A stretch of DNA of 14,195 bases, taken from positions 1-14,195 of the forward strand of contig CAYUVF010000075.1 of assembly GCA_964448045.1 (NCBI GenBank), given 5' to 3'. Position numbers and translations under genes: made by a program. Shown here in pieces: positions 1 through 5,657 of the stretch (position 1 is its first letter; each line of letters opens with the position of its first letter). The notes beneath the pieces were generated by a model that made no database searches, had not been told where the DNA came from, and worked only from the letters and a program-made list of their open reading frames with translations. The DNA is from CAYUVF01 sp964448045 (lineage in GTDB: Bacteria; Bacteroidota; Rhodothermia; Rhodothermales; Salinibacteraceae).

Positions 1-303
1 CAGGGCCATGGCGTTGATCATCGTCGCCAGCATGCCCATGTAGTCGGCATGGGCACGCGTCATGCCTTTCATGGCGTTCTGCACGCCCCGAAAGATATTG
101 CCGCCGCCGATGACGATGGCGATCTCGGCGCCCAGCTCAGTAGCCGATTCGATCTCGGCGGCGTACGAGCGCAAGACCGTTTCGTCGATGCCGTACGACT
201 TGCTGCTGCCCAGCAGCGCCTCGCCGCTGAGCTTAAGTAATACGCGTCGGTATTTCAGGGTGCGCTCCTCGATTTCGGGTCCGGGGTTGTTTACCTGGGC
301 CAT
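1..303 (-). CDS. pyrH: UMP kinase (uridylate kinase), N-terminal part
   Basis: Bacterial UMP kinase phosphorylates UMP to UDP with ATP in cytosolic pyrimidine nucleotide synthesis. It belongs to the amino acid kinase fold, not the P-loop kinases. The 101 visible residues show the family's nucleotide-binding N-terminus: KLSGEALLG at about residues 23-31 and the glycine-rich IGGGNIFRG at about residues 69-77. The gene starts with ATG at 303 and is cut at position 1, so the catalytic C-terminal half is outside the window. About 18 residues precede the conserved core, slightly more than usual. It lies 48 bases downstream of tsf on the same strand, the common rpsB-tsf-pyrH order, so it is probably co-transcribed. 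Identification is firm; only completeness is unknown. Confidence 0.95.
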   Translation of the reverse strand, partial: MAQVNNPGPEIEERTLKYRRVLLKLSGEALLGSSKSYGIDETVLRSYAAEIESATELGAEIAIVIGGGNIFRGVQNAMKGMTRAHADYMGMLATMINAMAL

Positions 304-351
304 CGGGTCGTGTGCAAGTCTACAATCGAACACCCACAATCCAAAATCAAG

Positions 352-1182
352 TTAGTCGCCGAGAGCGTAGCGCACAAATCGGTGGACGTGGACATTGGCC
401 TTATCGAGCATCTCCTGCACGCTCTGGCTGGCGTCCTTCACGTAGGACTGTTCCAGCAGGACGTTGTCTTCGAAGAAGCGCTCGAGCTTTCCCTCGGCGA
501 TGCGGTCGATGATGTGCTCGGGTTTGCCTTCCTTGAGGGCGGCTTCGCGGGCGATTTCTTTTTCTTTCTCCTGTACCTCGTCGGGTACGGCGTCGCGCTG
601 GACGGCAATCGGGTCAAGCGCGGCGATCTGCATGGCCACGTCGCGCCCGATGTCTTCGAGGTCGCCCTCGCCGCTCACGTCGACGAGCACGCCGAGCCGG
701 GAGCCCGGGTGCACGTACGAAACGATCCGGCCCGTGTCGCTCTCCAGAATCTGAAACCGGCGGATGGCGATCTTCTCGCCGATGCGCCCGGTGATGGCGG
801 CGAGTTCAGCTTTGACTGCTTTGTCGTCTTCGTAGGGGAGCACTTCGAGCGCCTCGACGTCGTTCGGCTGCTCGCTGAGCACGATGTCGGCGATGCGGCC
901 GGCGAAGGCGCGGAAGTCGTCGTTGCGCGCGACGAAGTCGGTTTCGCAGTTGACCTCGACGATGGCGCCAGTGGTGCCGTCGTCGGAGATCGTGGTCACG
1001 ACGAGGCCCTCTTCAGCTTCGCGATCGGCGCGCTTGGCGGCCACCTTCTGGCCCTTTTTCCGGAGAATCTCGACGGCTTTGTCAAAATCGCCATCGGCTT
1101 CCTGAAGGGCTTTTTTGCAGTCCATCATGCCGACGCCCGTAGCGTCGCGCAGTTCTTTTACGTCTTGGGCAGATATGCTCAT
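352..1182 (-). CDS. tsf: Translation elongation factor Ts
   Basis: EF-Ts is the nucleotide exchange factor that removes GDP from EF-Tu so that EF-Tu can rebind GTP during protein synthesis. The 276-residue product has the normal family length. Residues 1-50 form the UBA-like N-terminal domain (ELRDATGVGMMDCKKAL at 10-26), followed by the signature TDFVARND at 81-88, whose Asp-Phe pair contacts the EF-Tu nucleotide site. The dimerisation region and a C-terminal helical module (VLLEQSYVKD near 241-250) follow. The frame is open 6 codons further upstream to an ATG at 1200, but the start at 1182 gives the conserved MSISAQDVKELR N-terminus and is preferred. It lies 54 bases after rpsB and 48 before pyrH, within one operon. 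Confidence 0.97.
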   Translation of the reverse strand: MSISAQDVKELRDATGVGMMDCKKALQEADGDFDKAVEILRKKGQKVAAKRADREAEEGLVVTTISDDGTTGAIVEVNCETDFVARNDDFRAFAGRIADIVLSEQPNDVEALEVLPYEDDKAVKAELAAITGRIGEKIAIRRFQILESDTGRIVSYVHPGSRLGVLVDVSGEGDLEDIGRDVAMQIAALDPIAVQRDAVPDEVQEKEKEIAREAALKEGKPEHIIDRIAEGKLERFFEDNVLLEQSYVKDASQSVQEMLDKANVHVHRFVRYALGD

Positions 1183-1236
1183 AGTTACTTCGGCGTGCAC
1201 TCAGTTGGTGAGAAAAGGGCAGCAGGGCCTGCGGCG

Positions 1237-2313
1237 TTACGACTGCTGCTGTTTCTTCTTGGCCTCCTGCTTCATCTGGCGTTCGTGCTGGCCCTCTTTG
1301 ATGGCGTCGGTGACGACTGAGGTGACCAGCTCGATGGAGCTCAGCGCGTCGTCGTTGGCCGGGATGGGGTACTCCACCAGATTCGGGTCGCAGTTGGTGT
1401 CGACCATCGCGATGATAGGGATGCCCAGCTTGCGCGCCTCGCTCACGGCAATGTCTTCGCGGTTGATGTCTACGACGAAGATCGCACCCGGCAGATGCGC
1501 CATGTCGCGGATGCCACCGAGGGTATTCTCGAGCTTCTCGTGCTCGCGGAGGCGCATCAGCTTCTCCTTCTTCTTGAGCTTGTCGAGCGTGCCGTCTTTT
1601 TCCATCCGCTCGATCTCTTCCATCCGGCGAATGCTTTTGCGGATGGTCTGGAAGTTGGTCATCGTGCCACCGAGCCAGCGGTCGACCATGAACGGCATGC
1701 TGCATTCCTCGGCGTGCTCGCGGACGATTTCTTGGGCCTGCTTTTTGGTGCCGGCGAAAAGGATGGTCTTGCCGCGCCGGGCAAAGCGCCGCGCCGCATC
1801 GGCCGCCTGATCGAGCAGCATCTGCGTCTGCATCAGGTCGATGATGTGGATATTGTTGCGATCCATGAAGATATAATCCTTCATGCGCGGGTGCCACCGG
1901 CTCGTCAGGTGGCCAAAGTGGGCCCCGGCTTTGAGGAGTTCCTCGATGGTAGCGCGGTGCTCCACCGGGCTGCTTTCGTCCTCCTCGTCTTCGTCGTCCT
2001 CATCTTCGTCCTCATCCACCGCAGCTTCCGGCTCGTCGTCCACTTCGGCGGATTCAGCGGATTCGGCCGATTCGGCCGATTCGGCGTCTTCGTCGGATAC
2101 CTCGGCGTCGGCGGTATCCTCGGAGACGTTAGTCTCATCCGTGGAGGACTCGTCGTCCGATGCAGCTTCGCCGTTGTCGGCGGGGGCTTGGTCGGTCGGC
2201 GCCTCGGTCGCCTCAGCGGATGAGTCCACGTCAGCCGACTTGGCCGATTCGGGCGTGTCAGGGGCCTCATCCGTTTCTTCGGCCGGGGCCGTCTTGTCGT
2301 CGTTTTCAGGCAT
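1237..2313 (-). CDS. rpsB: 30S ribosomal protein S2 with long acidic N-terminal extension
   Basis: Ribosomal protein uS2 binds late to the 30S subunit between head and body and is needed for S1 binding and mRNA engagement. The conserved domain begins near residue 121 (ATIEELLKAGAHFGHLTSRWHP) and continues through MDRNNIHIIDLMQT, FAGTKKQAQ, RWLGGTMTNF and DTNCDPNLVEYPIPANDDA to a lysine/glutamine-rich tail at 345-358. Residues 1-118 are an extra low-complexity domain: of the first 120 residues 52 are Asp or Glu and only 3 are Lys or Arg, ending in a nearly pure D/E run at 100-113. A GTG at 1965 (Val117) could start a standard-length S2. However, 116 open codons with a consistent acidic composition suggest that the extension is translated. 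Upstream is a 194-base gap that may hold a leader. Confidence 0.95.
   Translation of the reverse strand: MPENDDKTAPAEETDEAPDTPESAKSADVDSSAEATEAPTDQAPADNGEAASDDESSTDETNVSEDTADAEVSDEDAESAESAESAESAEVDDEPEAAVDEDEDEDDEDEEDESSPVEHRATIEELLKAGAHFGHLTSRWHPRMKDYIFMDRNNIHIIDLMQTQMLLDQAADAARRFARRGKTILFAGTKKQAQEIVREHAEECSMPFMVDRWLGGTMTNFQTIRKSIRRMEEIERMEKDGTLDKLKKKEKLMRLREHEKLENTLGGIRDMAHLPGAIFVVDINREDIAVSEARKLGIPIIAMVDTNCDPNLVEYPIPANDDALSSIELVTSVVTDAIKEGQHERQMKQEAKKKQQQS
2051..2086. repeat. Four tandem 9-bp units inside rpsB
   Basis: Four consecutive 9-base units (GATTCAGCG, GATTCGGCC, GATTCGGCC, GATTCGGCG on the plus strand) encode the ESA repeats at about residues 78-89 of the S2 extension. The unit keeps the reading frame, so copy-number changes would lengthen or shorten the acidic tail without breaking S2. 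This is seen directly; variation between strains is inference. Confidence 0.85.
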
Positions 2314-2369
2314 AGGAATGGGATGTAAGATTGGGTTTCGGCTTCTACGACCGTCCTTTGCCCAGCGAA

Positions 2370-2409
2370 ACGCGGTTGGTCCGGAACGCGCCGGCGCGCC
2401 GCGTCAACC
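2370..2409 (-). promoter_or_regulatory. Candidate rpsB leader with two mutually exclusive stems
   Basis: On the minus-strand transcript, 57-96 bases upstream of the rpsB start, two pairings compete. One joins ACGCGG with CCGCGT (2399-2404 with 2370-2375, 6 bp). The other joins GGTTG with CAACC (2405-2409 with 2374-2378, 5 bp). They share bases 2374-2375 and so cannot form together. A 12-bp perfect palindrome, CGCGCCGGCGCG (2387-2398), lies between the arms. This could be an autoregulatory leader bound by S2, as S2 controls rpsB in some bacteria, but GC-rich sequence gives such pairings easily. No match to a known leader family is claimed. Confidence 0.3.
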
Positions 2410-2446
2410 CACTGTGGCATCGGGCCGTATGTGTGATTTTGAAGTC

Positions 2447-2498
2447 CGAGGGGCGAATTCCAAAGAGCGAATAGTCGTCGTTCGAAAATCGCCCCTCG
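2447..2498 (-). repeat. 10-bp inverted repeat between rpsI and rpsB
   Basis: CGAGGGGCGA (2447-2456) and its exact complement TCGCCCCTCG (2489-2498) flank 32 bases. A second small stem, CGAA/TTCG (2468-2471 with 2481-2484), nests inside. On the minus strand the structure begins 9 bases after the rpsI stop codon. No run of U follows it, so it does not look like a classical intrinsic terminator. It could be an mRNA processing or stabilising hairpin, or part of the rpsB leader. Confidence 0.55.
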
Positions 2499-2507
2499 AC
2501 AACCGGG

Positions 2508-2900
2508 TTAACGCTTGCTGTACTGGCTTTTCTTGCGGGCTTTGGGCTGGCCGTACTTTTTGCGCTCGACCATGCGGTCGTCGCGCGTCAGGTAGCCGGC
2601 GTCGCGGAGGGGCTTGCGTAGCTCCTCATCGTAGCTAACGAGAGCGCGGGCGATGCCCAACTGGGTAGCTTCTGCCTGGCCCGTCAGGCCGCCGCCGCTG
2701 GTGTTGACGGCTACATCGAACTGCCCGATCGTGTCGGTCACCTCAAAGGGCTGATCCAGTTCGCGCCGCCGCCAGGCGACGGGGAAGTATTCGGAGGCGT
2801 CTCGGTCGTTGATGGTCACGGTGCCGCTTCCGTCGGGACGCAGGTAGACTCGCGCCGTGGACGTTTTGCGACGGCCAACCGCGTTATACTGCTCTGCCAT
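2508..2900 (-). CDS. rpsI: 30S ribosomal protein S9
   Basis: Ribosomal protein uS9 sits in the 30S head, and its C-terminal tail reaches the P-site tRNA anticodon loop. The 130-residue product has the family length and order: the AVGRRKTSTARV start at about 7-18, the TSGGGLTGQAEATQLGIARAL core at about 68-88, and the basic tail YGQPKARKKSQYSKR at the end, whose final Ser-Lys-Arg is the tRNA-contacting signature. The start at 2900 is the only sensible ATG and gives the usual short lead into the GRRK motif. It lies 47 bases after rplM, and the rplM-rpsI pair is nearly universal in bacteria. Confidence 0.97.
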   Translation of the reverse strand: MAEQYNAVGRRKTSTARVYLRPDGSGTVTINDRDASEYFPVAWRRRELDQPFEVTDTIGQFDVAVNTSGGGLTGQAEATQLGIARALVSYDEELRKPLRDAGYLTRDDRMVERKKYGQPKARKKSQYSKR

Positions 2901-2947
2901 AGCTCAATGATGCGATTCGTGGGCAAAAGATGTTCGAAGGGGCGGCG

Positions 2948-3391
2948 TTACAGTTCGAGCGGCTCCGGCTGCTGCGCCTCATGTGGGTGCTCGGATCCGG
3001 TGTAAACCTTAAGCTTTTTGATCATCTGGCGTCCGAGCTTGCCGGTGGGCATCATGCCTTTGACGGCGCGCTCGATGATGCGCTCGGGGTGCTGCTCGCG
3101 GACTTTATCGGCCGCTTCGGTGCGGCCGCCGCCCGGGTAGCCGCTGTAGCGCCGGTACTCTTTATCCTGTTCCTTCCGCCCGGTGAAGCGAACCTGCTCG
3201 GCATTAACGACGACCACGAAGTCGCCAGTGTCCACGTGGGGCGTGTAGGTAGGCTTGTGCTTGCCGCGTAGGATGCGGGCAATTTTCGAGGCAAGGCGAC
3301 CGACGACTTCGCCGCTCGCATCCGCCACGTACCAGTTTCGCTCGACCTCGTCGGGCTTCGCACTAAATGTCTTGAAGCTTCGTGTATCCAT
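2948..3391 (-). CDS. rplM: 50S ribosomal protein L13
   Basis: Ribosomal protein uL13 is an early assembly protein of the 50S subunit. The 147-residue product shows WYVADASGEVVGRLASKIARILRGKHKPTYTPHVDTGDFVVVVNAE at about 20-65 and the hallmark RAVKGMMPTGKLGR at about 108-121, followed by LKVYTGSEHPHEAQQPEPLEL, the usual tail with a few additional acidic residues. The ATG at 3391 gives the expected MDTRSFKTF N-terminus. It is the first gene of the ribosomal operon, so the region upstream (from 3392) should hold the operon promoter and leader. Confidence 0.97.
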   Translation of the reverse strand: MDTRSFKTFSAKPDEVERNWYVADASGEVVGRLASKIARILRGKHKPTYTPHVDTGDFVVVVNAEQVRFTGRKEQDKEYRRYSGYPGGGRTEAADKVREQHPERIIERAVKGMMPTGKLGRQMIKKLKVYTGSEHPHEAQQPEPLEL

Positions 3392-3498
3392 GGGGGTCTC
3401 TCACAATCCTTCAGTTCGCTTCTCGAACGGATGTTTGGATGCGCATTCGAGGTTGCTTGCGCACATCATCTCAGTACAACGAGCAGGGCCCGCATCCG

Positions 3499-3564
3499 AT
3501 CCCTGCCAGGCTACTGTTACCAAGCCATCCCTGCCAAGCGACCGCTGGGTATCCCTGCGGTCGC
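3499..3564 (-). promoter_or_regulatory. Candidate rplM leader: 8-bp hairpin plus three copies of an 8-mer
   Basis: GCGACCGC (3538-3545) and GCGGTCGC (3557-3564) form a perfect 8-bp stem with an 11-base loop. In minus-strand sense, GCAGGGAT occurs three times, as ATCCCTGC at 3499-3506, 3527-3534 and 3551-3558 on the plus strand. Starts are 28 and 24 bases apart, and the third copy lies largely in the hairpin loop. The block is 107-173 bases upstream of the rplM start. It may be a ribosomal-protein autoregulatory leader or an operator with repeated half-sites. Function is inference. Confidence 0.35.
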
Positions 3565-3710
3565 CCCGTTGCGGGTCACGTAGGGCAGAAAAGCCGTTTG
3601 GCCCGTGCTTAACCTCGCCACACAAGGCTTTATGCCACGGCGCGAGGGCATCGAAAGTTTTCGGGACGGACTAATATTCCAGCAATCTTGATGGAGGTTC
3701 GCCCTCCGAG

Positions 3711-3738
3711 TTGATCTATTGCCGGAGGTCATTATATT
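3711..3738 (+). promoter_or_regulatory. Candidate sigma-70-type promoter of the sigma-factor gene
   Basis: TTGATC (3711-3716) and TATATT (3733-3738) are separated by 16 bases and match a -35/-10 pair reasonably well. The region is clearly more AT-rich than its surroundings. It would start transcription near 3745, leaving a leader of about 55 bases before the ATG at 3801. Confidence 0.4.
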
Positions 3739-3800
3739 TAAGGTCCCGTCATCGGTGCAGCTCCCCATTGTTGCCTTTACCTGTGATCAGTCCTCTCCGA

Positions 3801-4448
3801 ATGGCGCAGCTCTCACCGCGGTTTTCCCGGCTCGTATCCCGCCTTCCGTTTCCTCTCGACGACACCGATGGGGTGAACGCCGCATTCCAACGCTGGCGTG
3901 GCGAGGGGGCCCAACGCGCCAAGCAGGTCGCCGATCTTTGGGCGTACTGCTTCGTGCTACGCTACTTCACGATCAAGGCGGCAAAAGGCGATATCGAAGA
4001 GGCATCGTCTGTCGACGCGCTCACCGACAAAGCTTTTCAGCGTGTGCTGGATCACCACGATACCGTACGCGAAGCGGATAAGTTTGCCAATTGGGTGAGC
4101 GTCATCTGCCGGAATACGTTCCTCAACTACATTCGTCGCCGCAAGCACAAACAGTCCATCGATGAGGAAGGCGGCCCCACTTTAGTCGCCGATGCGCTCT
4201 CCGCGGTGGACGATGTCGGCTTTACTGCACAGATGCTGGCGAAGGCGATCAACCGGTTGCCATCCTACCTGAAGGGGGTCGCCGAGCTCTACTTTTTTGA
4301 GGATTGCGGCTATCAAGAAATCAGCGCGCGCCTGGACAAACCCGTTACAACGGTGCGGTCCTACCGCCACAAGGCGGTTCGAAAGCTACGTGAAGATGAA
4401 CACATCGCTGCTTTTTTGGAAGAGATGGGTCGCGTTTCGGAGGAGTGA
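3801..4448 (+). CDS. ECF-type RNA polymerase sigma factor
   Basis: The 215-residue product has the two-domain layout of an extracytoplasmic-function sigma factor. Sigma region 2 spans about 44-117, ending in DKFANWVSVICRNTFLNYIRRRKHK (93-117), where the basic face contacts the -10 element and core polymerase. Sigma region 4 spans about 146-197, with the helix-turn-helix in GYQEISARLDKPVTTVRSYRHKAVRKL (170-196), which reads the -35 element. The conserved acidic stretch of ECF region 2.1-2.2 (FxxLYxxY-type) is poorly matched, so it is a divergent member. The ATG at 3801 is chosen; the frame is open upstream to a TTG at 3711, but that codon falls in the apparent -35 box. It points into the oncoming replication fork, unlike its neighbours. 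The membrane protein 148 bases downstream is a plausible regulator. Confidence 0.85.
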   Translation: MAQLSPRFSRLVSRLPFPLDDTDGVNAAFQRWRGEGAQRAKQVADLWAYCFVLRYFTIKAAKGDIEEASSVDALTDKAFQRVLDHHDTVREADKFANWVSVICRNTFLNYIRRRKHKQSIDEEGGPTLVADALSAVDDVGFTAQMLAKAINRLPSYLKGVAELYFFEDCGYQEISARLDKPVTTVRSYRHKAVRKLREDEHIAAFLEEMGRVSEE

Positions 4449-4596
4449 GACGTTATGATTTCCGACAAACTGTGTCTGTCAGAAAACTATTGTCGGTTCT
4501 TTATCCGGTCACGATGTCCTTGGCCGTGTTTCAATTCCCTGATCAACGATACATAATCGATCTATCTGGAACGCTTTGGTATGAACGGTAAAGGGT
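4449..4596 (+). other. Gap between the sigma gene and the membrane-protein gene
   Basis: These 148 bases are AT-richer than the flanks. A weak promoter-like pair, TTTCAA (4529-4534) and CATAAT (4552-4557) with 17 bases between, could start separate transcription of the downstream gene. A 9-codon frame (ATG at 4581, TGA ending at 4610) overlaps the start of the membrane-protein gene out of frame. It could be a small upstream reading frame or chance. Confidence 0.25.
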
Positions 4597-5646
4597 ATGG
4601 AAGAAGTTGAGCGGCAGATTTTAACGTATCATGACCTGGATCCCGCGCAGCGAGAACAACTGGAGCAGTTCGTGGATGGGCGGCCGGAGTGGCAGGCATT
4701 GCTACGCGATGTGAAGGCGCTGGAGGCCCTGGCCTCCGAAGCCCGGCTTCTTCACGGGGAGGAGGGGAGCGATGCCGTGCTGGCGTACTATGTCGTTGGC
4801 GAATACTTGGGCCAGCGCAGTTCGTCGGCGCGGATGCAAGAGCGCCTCAGCGAGGTCGAATATCGACTCCAGACCGATGCCGACTTGCAAGCCCAATACG
4901 ATACTTTCCGGCAGCGTCTGGAAGCCGCCTTGGAGGCAGTCGATCCCGCTGAGCAGTTTGAGCGGCTTTCGGGATACGACCTGAGCACCCTGTCGCTCAG
5001 CGAAGAGCCCGAACCGGCAAAGGAAGCGCTCCCAAAGACGCAACCGCAGTCATCATGGCTGGATTGGTTAGGGGTCATGCCGCGCGCCTTTCAGTGGGCG
5101 ATGGCGACCGTGTTCATCGTGGCCATTGGGTATGGGGCGCTGTTCGCAGTGAGCGAGTGGGGCCAGACGGAAATCGATGAGCTGGCAGCCATTCAGCCGT
5201 CGGAGATGCAGGTCGAAGGCTATACGTTGCGGCTCCGCGGCGCCGATCCGGCCGCCGCCGAATCCCCCGATGCGCTCTACCGGCAGGCGCTCGCGGTGCT
5301 TCGCGGCGCCCGGGTAAGCACGCTTGGCCTGTTTCCTCATTACGACGCCGAAGCGCTAAAGCGCGCCGAAACACTGCTGGTGCAAGTAGTCGACCGGGAA
5401 GAGGCCGGTTCTTTCCTGCAGCTGGAAGCGCACTACTTCCTCGGGAAAATCCGTCTTGCGCAGGATAGCACCGAGGACGCGCGCGGCCATTTCAAAACGG
5501 TCGTGGAAGGGGAGGGGGGTAAGGCCCGAGAAGCCGCGATCATTCTGGAGGAACTGCAGCGCATCGCGCCGTCTCAGAAAGGAGCCGAGTCGTACTTCGG
5601 GCCCGACAATCGCCTGCCCACCGGGAGCGACGCCCCTGACGCGTGA
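4597..5646 (+). CDS. Single-pass membrane protein with TPR-like C-terminus, candidate anti-sigma factor
   Basis: I do not recognise this gene as a named family. The 349-residue product has three parts. Residues 1-155 are hydrophilic, helical and rich in Glu/Gln, with heptad-like stretches (LSEVEYRLQTDADLQAQYDTFRQRLEAALEAV, about 84-115). One hydrophobic segment at about 165-184 (FQWAMATVFIVAIGYGALFAV) should cross the membrane. Residues 222-325 look like TPR repeats (ALYRQALAVLRGA; AEALKRAETLLVQVV; EAHYFLGKIRLAQDSTEDARGHFKTVVE). With no signal peptide, the N-terminus is probably cytoplasmic and the TPR part outside. Following a sigma gene, it may hold the sigma factor at the membrane. It has no cysteine, so it lacks the HxxxCxxC zinc motif of ZAS anti-sigma factors. 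AAAGGG lies only 1 base before the ATG, too close for a normal ribosome site. Confidence 0.65.
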   Translation: MEEVERQILTYHDLDPAQREQLEQFVDGRPEWQALLRDVKALEALASEARLLHGEEGSDAVLAYYVVGEYLGQRSSSARMQERLSEVEYRLQTDADLQAQYDTFRQRLEAALEAVDPAEQFERLSGYDLSTLSLSEEPEPAKEALPKTQPQSSWLDWLGVMPRAFQWAMATVFIVAIGYGALFAVSEWGQTEIDELAAIQPSEMQVEGYTLRLRGADPAAAESPDALYRQALAVLRGARVSTLGLFPHYDAEALKRAETLLVQVVDREEAGSFLQLEAHYFLGKIRLAQDSTEDARGHFKTVVEGEGGKAREAAIILEELQRIAPSQKGAESYFGPDNRLPTGSDAPDA

Positions 5647-5657
5647 CCGCTACGCGT
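5639..5657. repeat. Short inverted repeat across two convergent stop codons
   Basis: Two copies of the self-complementary ACGCGT (5639-5644 and 5652-5657) flank 7 bases. They cover the stop of the plus-strand membrane-protein gene (TGA, 5644-5646) and the stop of minus-strand dnaN (5650-5652). A 6-bp stem could form in either transcript. Neither side has a following U run, so a bidirectional terminator is only a possibility. Confidence 0.35.

Larger units (their letters stand above)
3392..3800. other. Non-coding region between divergent rplM and sigma-factor genes
   Basis: This 409-base gap separates two genes that point away from each other, so it must contain both promoters. I see no convincing gene in it: open frames are short and lack family features. 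On the plus strand it holds a sigma-70-like promoter (3711-3738) and a small hairpin, GGAGG/CCTCC (3693-3697 with 3703-3707). Toward rplM it holds a stronger hairpin and a threefold short repeat (3499-3564). I could not identify a clear rplM promoter in either the sigma-70 or the Bacteroidota (TTTG / TAnnTTTG) form. Confidence 0.6.

Noticed and set aside
310..1320. Long plus-strand open frame (336 codons) opposite tsf and the end of rpsB
   Set aside because: It mirrors the codons of two certain minus-strand genes in GC-rich DNA, and its translation has no family motif and a biased, repetitive composition.
1853..1861. TGTGGATAT, a near DnaA box, inside rpsB
   Set aside because: One mismatch, and it is explained by the conserved codons of NIHIIDL in S2.
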